From Acidobacteriota bacterium (lineage in GTDB: Bacteria; Acidobacteriota; Vicinamibacteria; Fen-336): 64,000 nucleotides of DNA. Below, piece by piece: positions 19,974 to 30,521 of this stretch. The stretch spans positions 1-64,000 of the forward strand of contig JACQGI010000028.1 in the NCBI GenBank assembly GCA_016199625.1, in the 5' to 3' direction. The notes beneath the pieces are model-generated. The model worked only from the letters and a program-made list of their open reading frames with translations. It searched no databases and was not told the origin of the DNA. Position 1 is the stretch's first letter. Every line of letters starts with the position of its first letter. A program made the position numbers and the translations under genes.

Positions 19974-22585
19974 CCCTCGTCCGGCGCCGGGGGGACGCCC
20001 TCGTCCTGGGGCTCCTGGCGCTCTTGCCCGTCCTGGCCCACGCCCCGGCCTGGTGGGAGTCGCGGCTGCTCGGGCCTGGCGACGGCGCGGCCCTCCACTA
20101 CCCGCTCAGGGTCCTGGTCTGGGAGTCGTACCGGCGCGGGGAGCTGCCCTCGTGGAACCCCACGATCTTCTGCGGCACGCCCCTCCTCGCTGCGTACCGT
20201 CCCGCGGCCTTCTTCCCCACGGTGGCCGTCGCGACGCTGCTGCCGCCATTCGCGGCATTCCAGGCCCTCGTGCTCGCCTCGCTGTCGCTCTCCGGGATCC
20301 TGGTCTTCCTCTACCTCCGCCGGCTGGGGGCGGGGATCGTCGGCGCCTACGTGTCGGGCCTCGCGTTCCCCCTCGGGCCGTACCTCGTCGGGCACCTCGG
20401 CGACACGGCGACCCTCGGGGCCGCCCCACTCCTGCCCCTGGCCCTGCTCGCGGCCGAAGCGTACGTGAGGCGCGGCTCCGCCGGACGGGCTGCGGGGCTC
20501 GCCGCCGTCGTGGCGCTCCTCCTGCTCTCGGGCTCGCCGGAGGTCGTGCGGGCTGGAGGGGCGCTGCTGGCGGGGCGGCTCCTCGTCGGGCACCTCTTCC
20601 CGCCGCGCGGCCGACGGCTCCGCTGGCCCGAGACCGTCGTCCTGCTGGTGGCGGGAGCGCTCCTGGCCGCGCCGCAGGTCCTCCCCACGTTCCTGGCCGC
20701 GCGGGAGGCCGGGCGCCAGATCACCGGTCTGGCCCCGGCGGGCCAGGAACCGCTGCCGGGGGTCACCGGGCTCATCCTGCGCTACGTCTCCCACACGCCG
20801 GCGCCGTCCCTCGCCCTGGCGGCGCTGCCCCTCGCGCTCACCGAGACCCCCGTCCGCGTCCTCGGCGTCGCCCTCGCCTTGTGCCTCGGACTGCAATGGG
20901 GCCGGGGACCGCTCGCGGCACCGGGGGCCGCCGCCCTCGTCTTCGACCTCGGCCTGGCGGTCCTCGCGGGTCTGTCGCTCTCGGCACAATGGGAGGTGCG
21001 GCGCGAGGCACTCGGGCGCCGCCTGCGCGCCTACTTCCTCTTCTCGTGTCTGGCGTCCGCTGCGGCCCTGTCGGTCTCGGCCGCGCTCCTCGAGCCGCTG
21101 CCACAGACCCTCGCGGGGGCCGTGGGTGTCCTCGCCTTGTCGCTCATCCTGTACTTCTCCCTCGCGGCCTCACCGGATCCGGTGAAGGCCGGTGTGTGGC
21201 TCCTCCCCCTCACGGTCTCGTTCCTGCTGCAGCCCCACGGGCGCCAGATCTGGTCCGCGGCTCCGACCCGCGACGAGATCGCCCGGGGCACGCCCAATCG
21301 CGAGGCGGTGGACCGGGTGATGGGCGCGCGTCGAGGCGAACGCACCCTGACCCTCGCCCGCGAATGGCCGCGCGAGGAGGCCAACGACCTGGCCTACGCC
21401 AACCTGGGCGCGCTCGTCGGGCGACGCACCGCCAACGGGTACGACCCCATGGTGCCCCTGCGCCATCGCATGGCGTTCGACGGAATGAGCGTGGGCGGCA
21501 CGCTGCCGGGGGCTTTCTTCCGCACCGCGGCCACGCGTCTCGAGGCCCTGGGCATCCAGTGGGTTCAGGTCCCCGCGACAGGTCTCACGACGCAGCCCGA
21601 TTCTCAGGGCTACGGCGACACCCTGGACCTGCCCGTGGAGGCGGGACACCCGCGGTTCTTCTCGGTGCCGGTCGCGGCGGCCACGGAGCTCCGCGTGGCC
21701 TCGCTCATGTCCGACGCCGTCGGCCTCGTCCAGGACCAGCCCGTGGCCCGGCTGCAGCTGCGCCTGGCCTCGGGCCGCGAGCTCGAGCTCTTCGTCCGCG
21801 CCGGAGTCCACACCGGGGAGTGGGCGTACGACCGGCCCGACGTCCGGGCCGTCGTCCGCCACTCACGGCCCCCGATCCTCGAAAGCTGGCCGGGCCCCGG
21901 GGGCGGCTTCGAAGGCCACCGCTACCACGGGGTCGTCCCGCTGCCGGCGCGCTACTACGTGGACGGGCTCTGGGTCGAGCGCCTGCCGGGACCGGGACGG
22001 CTCATCTTGACCCGGCTCGCGTTCCACGACGGGTCCTCGAACCGCTCGACGCCGCTGTCCCTGGCCTCGGCCTACGCCGGCGACACCGCCCACCTGCGCG
22101 AGGCCGTGGCGACGCTCGCCGTGCGCCTCTTCGACGTGCCGCGCAGCCTGGGGCGCGCGCGGGTGGTCGAGCGGCTCCGCTTCCTCCCCGACGACGAGGC
22201 GGTCCTGAAGGCCCTGCGACAGCCGTTCGACCCTTGGCGCGAGGCCCTGGCCGTCGAGACGGAAGCGGTGGGGGTGACGCTCGCGGGAGGAGCCCGGACG
22301 TCTCGGGCCGAGGTGACGCGGGCCGCCGGGGGCCGGATCGACCTCCAGGCGGAGGGCCCGGGGTTGCTCGTCGTGACCGAGGCGTGGGATCCCGGTTGGA
22401 CGGCCGTGGTCGACGGGGCCGCCACGCGCCTCGTGCGCGTCAACCACCTCCTCATGGGCCTGGCGCTCGGCGAGGGGTTCCACCGGGTGGCCCTCCGCCA
22501 CCGGCCGGCGGGCTTCCGCTCCGGGCTGCTCCTCGCCGGCCTCGGGGCCGCGCTCCTGGCCGCTCGGATGCGCCGGCCGAGTTGA
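19970..22585 (+). CDS. YfhO-like multi-TM membrane protein (putative glycosyltransferase)
   Basis: GTG start overlapping previous stop; WNPTIFCGTPLLAAYRPAAFFP, many TM, C-terminal VTEAWDPGWTAVVDGAATRLVRVNHLLMGLALGEGFHRV. Confidence 0.82.
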   Translation: MTLVRRRGDALVLGLLALLPVLAHAPAWWESRLLGPGDGAALHYPLRVLVWESYRRGELPSWNPTIFCGTPLLAAYRPAAFFPTVAVATLLPPFAAFQALVLASLSLSGILVFLYLRRLGAGIVGAYVSGLAFPLGPYLVGHLGDTATLGAAPLLPLALLAAEAYVRRGSAGRAAGLAAVVALLLLSGSPEVVRAGGALLAGRLLVGHLFPPRGRRLRWPETVVLLVAGALLAAPQVLPTFLAAREAGRQITGLAPAGQEPLPGVTGLILRYVSHTPAPSLALAALPLALTETPVRVLGVALALCLGLQWGRGPLAAPGAAALVFDLGLAVLAGLSLSAQWEVRREALGRRLRAYFLFSCLASAAALSVSAALLEPLPQTLAGAVGVLALSLILYFSLAASPDPVKAGVWLLPLTVSFLLQPHGRQIWSAAPTRDEIARGTPNREAVDRVMGARRGERTLTLAREWPREEANDLAYANLGALVGRRTANGYDPMVPLRHRMAFDGMSVGGTLPGAFFRTAATRLEALGIQWVQVPATGLTTQPDSQGYGDTLDLPVEAGHPRFFSVPVAAATELRVASLMSDAVGLVQDQPVARLQLRLASGRELELFVRAGVHTGEWAYDRPDVRAVVRHSRPPILESWPGPGGGFEGHRYHGVVPLPARYYVDGLWVERLPGPGRLILTRLAFHDGSSNRSTPLSLASAYAGDTAHLREAVATLAVRLFDVPRSLGRARVVERLRFLPDDEAVLKALRQPFDPWREALAVETEAVGVTLAGGARTSRAEVTRAAGGRIDLQAEGPGLLVVTEAWDPGWTAVVDGAATRLVRVNHLLMGLALGEGFHRVALRHRPAGFRSGLLLAGLGAALLAARMRRPS

Positions 22586-22611
22586 CCCTCGAAGCGAGAG
22601 CGTGCTACGGT
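22582..22611 (+). promoter_or_regulatory. Candidate internal promoter before the third GT2 gene
   Basis: TTGACC (22582-22587), 18-nt spacer, extended -10 TGCTACGGT (22603-22611). Confidence 0.4.
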
Positions 22612-22637
22612 CCCGTTTTTGGCCGGGGGCCCGCGCG

Positions 22638-23381
22638 GTGAGCCAGCAGACGCCCAGTCTCTCCATCTTCTTCCCGGCGTACAACGACGCGGGGACCATC
22701 GCCTCCCTGGCGCTCGTGGCCCACATGACCGCGCGGAAGATCACCGACGACTACGAGGTCATCGTCATCGACGATGGGAGTCCCGACCACACGGGTGAGC
22801 TCCTCGACGAGATGGCGCGGCACTTCCCGTGGCTGAGAGTGGTCCACCACCCGAAGAACCGCGGCTACGGCGGGGCCCTCCGCACCGGCTTCGAGACGGC
22901 CGGCAAGGATCTCGTCTTCTACACCGACGGCGACGCCCAGTACGACCCGCGGGAGCTCCTGGAGCTCTTCAAGGCCTTCGGACCCGACGTGGACTTCGTC
23001 AACGGCTACAAGATCGGGCGCTCGGACCCGCTTCACCGGATCGTCATCGGCCGCGCGTATCACTGGTTCGTCCGGATGGTGTTCGGCCTGCGGCTCCGCG
23101 ACGTGGACTGCGACTTCCGCCTGATGCGGCGCGACGTCTTCAGGAAGGTGGTCCTGTCGCGGAACTCCGGCGTCATCTGCGTCGAGCTCATGAAGAAGGT
23201 CCAGGACCACGGCTTCCGCATCGCCCAGGTCCCCGTCCACCACTTCCATCGGACCTACGGCAAGAGCCAGTTCTTCAACGTCCCGCGCGTGGCCCGGACT
23301 CTCATGGACCTCACCCGGCTCTGGCTGGAGCTGGTCGTCCGGAAGGAACACCTCAACGGTCCGGGGGCGAAGGCAGCGTGA
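22638..23381 (+). CDS. GT2 glycosyltransferase (start uncertain; ORF opens at 22602)
   Basis: LSIFFPAYNDAGTIASLALVAHMTARKITDDYEVIVIDDGSPDHTGELLDEM...YTDGDAQYDPREL. Confidence 0.9.
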   Translation: MSQQTPSLSIFFPAYNDAGTIASLALVAHMTARKITDDYEVIVIDDGSPDHTGELLDEMARHFPWLRVVHHPKNRGYGGALRTGFETAGKDLVFYTDGDAQYDPRELLELFKAFGPDVDFVNGYKIGRSDPLHRIVIGRAYHWFVRMVFGLRLRDVDCDFRLMRRDVFRKVVLSRNSGVICVELMKKVQDHGFRIAQVPVHHFHRTYGKSQFFNVPRVARTLMDLTRLWLELVVRKEHLNGPGAKAA

Positions 23382-24370
23382 CCGACTACCGCGACTTCTA
23401 CCGCGGGCGGAAGGTCCTCGTGACGGGCGGCCTGGGCTTCATCGGCTCCAACCTGTGCCGGACCCTGGCCGACCTCGGCGCCCAGGTCCTGGCCGTGGAC
23501 AGCCTGCTGCCCGACTACGGCGGCAACCTGTTCAACCTCGCGGGCTACGAGGACAGGGTCCGGATCAACGTCGCCGACGTGCGGGGCCACGGCATGCAGT
23601 ACCTCGTCCGTGGGCAGGAGGTGCTGTTCAACCTGGCGGGACAGGTCTCCCACGTGGACTCGATGACGGACCCCTTCACGGATCTGGAGATCAACTGCAC
23701 GAGCCAGCTCTGGATCCTCGAGGCGGTCCGGAAGCAGAACCCCGACCTCAAGGTCGTGTACGCCGGCACCCGACAGATCTACGGGAAGCCGCGCTACCTG
23801 CCCGTGGACGAGAACCACCTGCTGACCCCCACCGACGTCAACGGGATCAACAAGATCTCCGGCGAGTTCTACCACCTCGTGTACCACTCCGTGTACGGCC
23901 TCCGGGCCAGCTCGCTCCGCCTCACGAACACCTATGGCCCGCGCCAGCTCATCCGCCACGACCGCCAGGGCTTCATCGGCTGGTTCGTCCGCAAGGCGGT
24001 CCTCGGCGAGGAGATCCAGATCTTCGGCGACGGGCAGCAGAAGCGCGACTTCGACTACGTGGACGACGTCGTGGACGCGTTCCTCCGGGCCGGGGCCACC
24101 GACTCCTCGGACGGTCAGGTCTTCAACCTGGGTGGCGACGAGCCGACCAGCCTCCTGGACCTCGTGAAGATGCTGGTCGAGATCGCCGGGCGCGGCTCCT
24201 TCACCCTCGTCCCGTTCCCGCCCGAGCGCAAGCGCATCGACATCGGGGACTTCTACGCCGACGCGAGCCGGATCCGGCAGACCCTGGGCTGGCAGCCCCG
24301 GGTGCGCTTGCGCGAGGGCCTCGAGCGGACGATCGCCTACTACCGCGAGCACAAGGAGCGCTACCTGTGA
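23378..24370 (+). CDS. NAD-dependent epimerase/dehydratase (SDR)
   Basis: KVLVTGGLGFIGSNLCRTLADLGAQVLAVDSL...; SDR catalytic YHLVYHSVYG region; SLRLTNTYGPRQL. Confidence 0.92.
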   Translation: MTDYRDFYRGRKVLVTGGLGFIGSNLCRTLADLGAQVLAVDSLLPDYGGNLFNLAGYEDRVRINVADVRGHGMQYLVRGQEVLFNLAGQVSHVDSMTDPFTDLEINCTSQLWILEAVRKQNPDLKVVYAGTRQIYGKPRYLPVDENHLLTPTDVNGINKISGEFYHLVYHSVYGLRASSLRLTNTYGPRQLIRHDRQGFIGWFVRKAVLGEEIQIFGDGQQKRDFDYVDDVVDAFLRAGATDSSDGQVFNLGGDEPTSLLDLVKMLVEIAGRGSFTLVPFPPERKRIDIGDFYADASRIRQTLGWQPRVRLREGLERTIAYYREHKERYL

Positions 24371-25473
24371 CGGTCCCCTTCGGCGACTTCAAGGCGCACG
24401 TGGCGGCGCTCCGCGGCGAGATCGACGCGGCGGTCTCCCGCGTCCTCGATTCCGGCTGGTTCATCCTCGGCCCCGAGGGCGAGGCCTTCGAGGACGAGCT
24501 GGCGGCCGCCCTCGAGGCCAGGGACGCCGTGGCCGTGGCCAACGGAACCGAGGCGATCCAGCTCGCCCTCGAGGCCCTGGGCGTGGGACCCGGGGACGAG
24601 GTGATCACCTCGCCGCTGACGGCGGCCTTCACGGCCCTCGCGGTCCAGCGGGCCGGGGCGCGGCCCGTCTTCGCCGACCTCGATCCCGCCACGCTCAACG
24701 TCTCCCCCGAGGCCGTGGCCCGCGCCATGACGCCACGCACGAAGGCGCTGCTCCCCGTACACCTGTACGGCCACCCGGTCGACCTCGACCCGCTCCTCGA
24801 GCTCGCACGCACCCGCGGAATCCCCCTCGTGGAAGACGCGTGCCAGGCCCACGGAGCGCGGTACAAGGGGAAGACCGTCGGCGCGATCTCGGGGATCGGC
24901 GCACTCTCCTTCTACCCGACGAAGAACCTCGGGGCCTTCGGCGACGGGGGCGCCGTCCTGGTGAACGACCCCGACGTCGCGGGCCGCCTGCGGCAGCTGC
25001 GGAACGGCGGGCAGACCGACCGCTACCATCACGTGACGGCCGGCATCAACAGCCGCCTCGACGAGCTTCAGGCCGCGGTGCTCCGCGTGAAGCTCCGCCA
25101 CCTGGCCGCGTGGAACGAGCGCCGGCGGGCGGTTGCGGCGATCTATCTCCGCGAGATCGAGGGGGCGGCGGTCCGCCTTCCGGAAGAGCAGCCCTACGCC
25201 CGCACGGTGTACCACCTCTTCGTGATTCGCCACCCGCGCCGCGACTCCCTGGCGACCGCCCTCGAGGAGCGGGGCATCGGGACGCTCATCCACTACCCGA
25301 TCCCGCTGCACCTCCAGCCCGCCTTCGCGGCCCTGGGGGGCAAGGCGGGAGATTTCCCCGTGGCCGAGAAGGCGGCCGGCGAGATCCTCTCTCTGCCGCT
25401 CTACCCCGAGCTGACCGACGCGCAGGCCCGCGAGGTCGCCGCCTCCGTGCGGGAGCTGGCCGGCCGGGCCTAG
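24367..25473 (+). CDS. DegT/DnrJ/EryC1-family PLP aminotransferase
   Basis: FILGPEGEAFEDELAAALEARDAVAVANGTEAIQLALEALGVGPGDEVI..., FYPTKNLGAFGDGGAVL. Confidence 0.95.
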   Translation: MTVPFGDFKAHVAALRGEIDAAVSRVLDSGWFILGPEGEAFEDELAAALEARDAVAVANGTEAIQLALEALGVGPGDEVITSPLTAAFTALAVQRAGARPVFADLDPATLNVSPEAVARAMTPRTKALLPVHLYGHPVDLDPLLELARTRGIPLVEDACQAHGARYKGKTVGAISGIGALSFYPTKNLGAFGDGGAVLVNDPDVAGRLRQLRNGGQTDRYHHVTAGINSRLDELQAAVLRVKLRHLAAWNERRRAVAAIYLREIEGAAVRLPEEQPYARTVYHLFVIRHPRRDSLATALEERGIGTLIHYPIPLHLQPAFAALGGKAGDFPVAEKAAGEILSLPLYPELTDAQAREVAASVRELAGRA

Positions 25474-25483
25474 GCTCCCCCAC

Positions 25484-28051
25484 GTGGAGCCCCTCGTCCC
25501 GGCCGTTCCGGCGGCGCTCGCAGGGCTCGCTCTCTTCCTCCTCCCTGGCCTGACGGCCCTCGCGCTCCTCGGGCGCGAGGAGCGCCTCGCGCTGGCCTTC
25601 GACGAGGCGCTGTACCTGGCCGTGGCGACCAGCGTCGCCGTCGCGGCATGGATCGCCCTCGCCCTCGCGGAGCTGGGGGTCTTCTCCCTCGCCCGCGCGG
25701 GGGCGCTCCTCGCGGCGGCGTGCGCTGCAGCCGCCTTCGCGGGCCGGCGGCGGCTCGCCTGGCCGCTGCCGCCACCCGGGCCGTGGACTGCGGCGGTCCC
25801 CGCCGCCATCGTCCTCCTCCTCGCCTTCGCCTTGCAGGCGCGTCCCACGGAGTACCTCTTGGGCGGCCGTGACCCCGGCACGTACGTGGCCACCATGGCC
25901 GTCGTCGGGCGCACGGGCGGAATCGCCCAAACGGACCCGCTGGTCCGCTCGATCCCTTCCGAGGACATGGAGCTGTTCTACCGCCACCCGGACAACGTGG
26001 ATTTCTCGTGGGGCCGCTTCATGGGCTTCCCCCTCGAGCGTCCACAAACCGGGCGCGTCTTCCCCGAGTTCTTCCATCTCTTCCCCGCCTTCGGCGCCTA
26101 CCTCTTCCAGGCGATGGGGGTGAAGGGCGCCCTCGCCACGCCGCCCGTCTTCGGCATCCTCGGAACCCTCGGTGTCTTCTTCGCCCTGCGGCGGCTCTTC
26201 GGCCCGGCTCCGGCGCTCCTCGGGACGCTGCTCCTCGCGGTGAACGTCGTCCAGGTCTGGTTCGCCCGGTACCCCGTGTCGGAGCCCGTCTCGCAGTTCC
26301 TGATCTTCCTGGCGCTCCTGGCCCTCGCCCACTGGGAGGAGCGAGGCTCCCCGGCCTTCGGCGTGCTGGCGGGCTTCGCCCTCGGCTCGACGCTGCTCGT
26401 CCGCATCGACAGCCTCCTGATCCTCGTCCCCCTCGGGATCTACCTCCTCGTGCGACGCGCCCACCACGACCTGCCGTGGCGGCGGGCCGTCGCGCTGCTG
26501 TTGCCGTTCGGCCTCCTCGCCCTCCACGCCGCGGTCCACGCGGCGGTCTTCTCGCGGAAGTACGTCGTGAGCATCCTGACCCGCCCGTACTGGCAGCAGC
26601 CGCCTGCCGTGTGGATCGGCCTCGCCCTCGTGCTCGCAGCCGCCCTCGCCGTGGCCCATCACCGGGGTCCGCGCCTCGTCGAGCGTCTCGAAGCGCGGCG
26701 CGAGGCCCTCCAGGCCGGCGTCATCGCCCTCGTGGCCGTCGCGTGTCTCTACGCGTACTTCCTCCGGCCGCACCTCTCGGCCTGGGCGGGCGGCGACGGG
26801 AACCCGGAGGGCACCGCCCTGGCCGACGCGGGCTGGCTCCGCGACATGGGTTTCGCGAAGCTCGCCGCCCACGACGCACAGGCCCTCGTGCGCCTCGGCT
26901 GGTTCGTGAGCCCCCTGGGGCTTCTCCTGGGCGTCCTCGGCCTGCTCGTGATCCTGCGCGAGTGGCGCCCGCGGGTCCTCTTCCTCGTGCTCACGGCGCT
27001 CACGTTCTCCGCCTTCTACCTCTACAAGATCCGCGTCTGGAACGACTACTTCTTCGCCCTGCGACGGTACGTTCCGGTGGTGCTGCCATGCCTCATGGGT
27101 TTCGCCGCCGTGCTCCTCGTCCGGATGGCCCGCGGTGGGGCTTGGCGGCGCGGCCTGGCCGGGACCCTGGCCGCCGCTCTCCTCGCCCTCTCCCTCCGGG
27201 ACACCGCTCCGCTCGCCCGGTACGTGGACTGGAAGGGGTCGGTCCGCTTCGTGGGTGACGTCGCGCGGCGCTTCGGCCCGGACGACGTCGTCGTCTTCGA
27301 GCAGAAGGCCAGCATCCATCTGCTCTCGCTCCCCCTCTGGGCCGTCCACGGCGTCCAGATCGCCGAGCTGGCGCGCTTCAACCCCGACGCGGACCGGCTG
27401 AAACACCTGGTCCACGCGTGGCGTGGCCGCTACAGGAACATCTACTTCGTCTACACCTACCGCACGGCGCCGTCGCTCTGCGGGCTCTTCCTGCAGCGCG
27501 TGGAGGACTACGCCTTCGGCACGCAGGAGTGGGAACGGACCCTCGACCGGCCGCCGCACCGCCCCGAGGCTCGCGCGCTCCGCTTCACCCTGTCCCGGGT
27601 CGTGCCGCCCGAGGATCTCCAGGTCCCGCCGCTCTCCGAGGTGGACCTCGGGGGTACCGACGACTTCCAGGTCTCGGGCTTCTTCGACAAGGAGGGCGGC
27701 GGCGAGCACACCTACCGCTGGACGGGGCCGTGCGCCTCGGTCTACGTCCCCGGGGCACGCCCCGGCGCCGAGGTCCGGCTCCGCGCCTCGTCCGGGCGAC
27801 GGCCGGCCGACACCCTGGGACCCGTGGCGGTCTCGCTCTCGGGGCAGGCCCTGGGCGGCTTCGTACCCGGCCCGGAATGGACCGACCACGTCCTCACGCT
27901 GCCCGACCCCTTGCCGCCTGGGCCGCCGGTGCTCCGCCTCGACGTCCCCGCGTTCCGGCCCGCGAACGTCTGGGAGGGCGATCCCGACTCCCGCGACCTG
28001 GGCGTCATGGTGGACCGCATCACGATCGGCGCCCGGCCTGGGGTACGCTGA
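25484..28051 (+). CDS. Large polytopic membrane protein, putative GT39-like glycosyltransferase
   Basis: Many TM segments; GGRDPGTYVATMAVVGRTG; long soluble C-terminal region. Confidence 0.72.
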   Translation: MEPLVPAVPAALAGLALFLLPGLTALALLGREERLALAFDEALYLAVATSVAVAAWIALALAELGVFSLARAGALLAAACAAAAFAGRRRLAWPLPPPGPWTAAVPAAIVLLLAFALQARPTEYLLGGRDPGTYVATMAVVGRTGGIAQTDPLVRSIPSEDMELFYRHPDNVDFSWGRFMGFPLERPQTGRVFPEFFHLFPAFGAYLFQAMGVKGALATPPVFGILGTLGVFFALRRLFGPAPALLGTLLLAVNVVQVWFARYPVSEPVSQFLIFLALLALAHWEERGSPAFGVLAGFALGSTLLVRIDSLLILVPLGIYLLVRRAHHDLPWRRAVALLLPFGLLALHAAVHAAVFSRKYVVSILTRPYWQQPPAVWIGLALVLAAALAVAHHRGPRLVERLEARREALQAGVIALVAVACLYAYFLRPHLSAWAGGDGNPEGTALADAGWLRDMGFAKLAAHDAQALVRLGWFVSPLGLLLGVLGLLVILREWRPRVLFLVLTALTFSAFYLYKIRVWNDYFFALRRYVPVVLPCLMGFAAVLLVRMARGGAWRRGLAGTLAAALLALSLRDTAPLARYVDWKGSVRFVGDVARRFGPDDVVVFEQKASIHLLSLPLWAVHGVQIAELARFNPDADRLKHLVHAWRGRYRNIYFVYTYRTAPSLCGLFLQRVEDYAFGTQEWERTLDRPPHRPEARALRFTLSRVVPPEDLQVPPLSEVDLGGTDDFQVSGFFDKEGGGEHTYRWTGPCASVYVPGARPGAEVRLRASSGRRPADTLGPVAVSLSGQALGGFVPGPEWTDHVLTLPDPLPPGPPVLRLDVPAFRPANVWEGDPDSRDLGVMVDRITIGARPGVR
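28044..28049 (+). promoter_or_regulatory. Candidate -10 element directly upstream of the GT4 gene
   Basis: TACGCT 6 nt before ATG 28056. Confidence 0.25.
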
Positions 28052-28055
28052 CCCG

Positions 28056-29267
28056 ATGCGGGTCCTCATGGTGACGTCGTCCTACCCGAAGTTCCCGGGC
28101 GACGTCACCGCTCCCTTCATCGAGTCGATCGCTCGCGGCGTCGCTGCTCGGGGGCACGCCGTCGACGTGCTGCTGCCGCATCACCCGGACCTCCGCCGGG
28201 GCGAGGACGAGCCGATCCGCTTCTTCCCCTATCGGTACGCCCCCTCCGACGGCCTCTGCCTGTGGGGCTACGCCCAGAGCCTCGAAGCCGACGTCCGCGT
28301 GCGGCGGGAAGTCTACCTCCTCGCGCCCTTCGTGGCCCTGTCGCTCCGGAACCGCCTCGGGCGGCTCCTCGAAGCGACGCGCTACGACGTGGTCCACGTC
28401 CACTGGGTCGTGCCGAGCGGCGTCCTCGTGGCCGGCGTGCTCCGGGCCCGCAGCATCCCGTGGGTCCTGAGCCTTCATGGAAGCGACGTGTTCGTGGCCG
28501 AGCGTTCGCGGCTCCTCCGCCCGCCGGCCGGGGACGCGCTCCGCGAGGCGGGCGCCGTGACCGCGTGCAGCGCGGACCTGCACGCGCGGGCCGTCGCCCT
28601 CGGAGCCGGCGCGGAACGCGTGCGCACCGTGCCCTACGGCGTCGACGTCGAGGCCTTCTCCCCCGAGGCCCGCACCGGGGGGGTGCGGGGCCGGCTCGGC
28701 GTCCCCCGCGAAGCCTTCTTCGTCCTGGCCGTGGGGCGGCTCGTGGAGAAGAAGGGCTTCCGATACCTCGTCGAGGCGGCCGCGCGCACCGGGGGCGTGC
28801 GCGTCGTGATCGCCGGCGAGGGAGACCTCCGGGGCGCGCTCGAGGAGGAGGCGCGACGCCTCGCGGCACCGGTGGGCTTCGCGGGGGCTCTCGACCGCGC
28901 GACGGTGGCCGCTGCCCTGGCCGAGGCCGACGCGGTGGTGGTGCCGTCGGTGGTGGACGCGGCCGGGAACGTGGACGGGCTGCCCAACACGCTCCTCGAG
29001 GCGCTCGCCGCCGGCCGCGCCGTGGTCGCGACGCGGGTCGCCGGCATCCCGGACGTGGTCCGGGACGACGACAACGGCCTCCTCGTCCCGGAGAAGGATC
29101 CCCACGCGCTTGCCGAGGCCCTGCGGCGTCTCGTACGGGAGCCCGAGACACGCGAGCGGCTGGCCCGGGAGGCCCGTCGCACGGCCGTCGAGCGCCTGAG
29201 CTGGGACGCCGCGTGCCGCGCCTTCGAGGAATGCTATGCCCAGGCGACGGCGCTGGACGCCCGTTAG
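28056..29267 (+). CDS. GT4 glycosyltransferase
   Basis: MRVLMVTSSYPKFPGDVTAPFIESIARGVAARGHAVDVLLP...VGRLVEKKGFRYLVEA...NVDGLPNTLLEALAAGRAVVATRVAGIPDVV. Confidence 0.95.
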   Translation: MRVLMVTSSYPKFPGDVTAPFIESIARGVAARGHAVDVLLPHHPDLRRGEDEPIRFFPYRYAPSDGLCLWGYAQSLEADVRVRREVYLLAPFVALSLRNRLGRLLEATRYDVVHVHWVVPSGVLVAGVLRARSIPWVLSLHGSDVFVAERSRLLRPPAGDALREAGAVTACSADLHARAVALGAGAERVRTVPYGVDVEAFSPEARTGGVRGRLGVPREAFFVLAVGRLVEKKGFRYLVEAAARTGGVRVVIAGEGDLRGALEEEARRLAAPVGFAGALDRATVAAALAEADAVVVPSVVDAAGNVDGLPNTLLEALAAGRAVVATRVAGIPDVVRDDDNGLLVPEKDPHALAEALRRLVREPETRERLAREARRTAVERLSWDAACRAFEECYAQATALDAR

Positions 29268-30486
29268 GGGCACCGGCAACCGGATCTACGATCCCCTCGA
29301 GCGGCTCCTCGTCGGAGCCCTGGACCTCCCCGGGCGCGCTGCCGCGGGGGCGCTGCGCCTCCTGGGCCCGGCTCGCGGTGCGGGGGCCCTCGACCGCGAC
29401 GCCGTGCGCGAGGTCCTCGTCCTGCGCCTCGACCGCATCGGCGACGTCCTCATGTCGCTGCCGGCCCTCGCGGACCTCCGCGCGGCGCTCCCCCGGGCGC
29501 GCATCCGCCTGGCCGTGGGGCGATGGAGCGAGGCCGTCGCGCGGAGCGCCCCGGTGGACGAGCTCCTGGTCTGGAGCGCGCCTTGGGTGGGACGCGCTGC
29601 GGAAGGAGCCGAGGGCTTCCGGGCGCTCGCGGAGAAGGCACGCGGACTGCGCGGCGTCGGGCTCGATCTCGCCCTCGACCTCCAGGGGGACGTGCGCGCC
29701 TCGATCCTCGCGTGGCTCTCGGGGGCTCGAGCCCGGGTCGGCTACGCCAACACCGGCGGCGGCTACCTCTTGACCCACGTCGTCCCCCTCGACGAGACCG
29801 TGTCCTGGGTGGAGCAGAACCGGCGCGCCGTGGCCGCGGCGGTGGGGCCGGTGGGGGGGGCGCCGCGGTTGGACCCCTTGGGCGCCGCGGATCGGGACTT
29901 CGCGCGCCGGCTCCTCGAGAACCTCCACCTCGACGAGCGCCGGCCCCTCGTCGCGATCCACCCGAGCGGCGGCCGGCTGGTCAAGCAGTGGGAGGTCGCG
30001 CGCTGGCTCGAGGTGGGCGCGCGACTCGAGCGTGAGTTCGGAGCGACGATCCTCGTCACCGGCTCCGAGGCCGACCGCCCGCTCGCCGAAGCGCTGCGCC
30101 GCGGCCTTCACCGTCGCACCGTCGACCTCGCCGGCCGCCTCTCGGTCCGGGAGACCCTCGCCCTCGTCGAACGCCTCGACCTCTTCCTCTCACCGGACAC
30201 CGGACCGATGCACATGGCCTGCGCCGTGGGGACTCCCTCGGTGGCGGTCTTCGGTCCCTCGGACCCGGCCCGCTACTTCTCCGGGGGCGACGGGCGGAGC
30301 GGGTCGCGCCACGTCGTGGTGCGCGCCGAGCTGTGGTGCGCTCCCTGCAACCTGATCCGCAGGCCGCCCGCCGAGTGCGCGGGGCCGGAGCCCCCCGAGT
30401 GCCTGCGCCTCGTCACCGTCGAGGAGGTCCACCGCGAAGCCGTCCGCCTCCTGCGCGAGGCCGGCGGCTACGCCCCCCTGAGCTGA
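29236..30486 (+). CDS. GT9 (heptosyltransferase-like) glycosyltransferase
   Basis: VLVLRLDRIGDVLMSLPALADLRAALPRARI..., DLFLSPDTGPMHMACAVGTPSVAVFGPSDPARY. Confidence 0.93.
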   Translation: MPRRRRWTPVRGTGNRIYDPLERLLVGALDLPGRAAAGALRLLGPARGAGALDRDAVREVLVLRLDRIGDVLMSLPALADLRAALPRARIRLAVGRWSEAVARSAPVDELLVWSAPWVGRAAEGAEGFRALAEKARGLRGVGLDLALDLQGDVRASILAWLSGARARVGYANTGGGYLLTHVVPLDETVSWVEQNRRAVAAAVGPVGGAPRLDPLGAADRDFARRLLENLHLDERRPLVAIHPSGGRLVKQWEVARWLEVGARLEREFGATILVTGSEADRPLAEALRRGLHRRTVDLAGRLSVRETLALVERLDLFLSPDTGPMHMACAVGTPSVAVFGPSDPARYFSGGDGRSGSRHVVVRAELWCAPCNLIRRPPAECAGPEPPECLRLVTVEEVHREAVRLLREAGGYAPLS

Positions 30487-30521
30487 GGCTCGGCGCGCCC
30501 TCGATCCGTTCGGGTAGGCAC

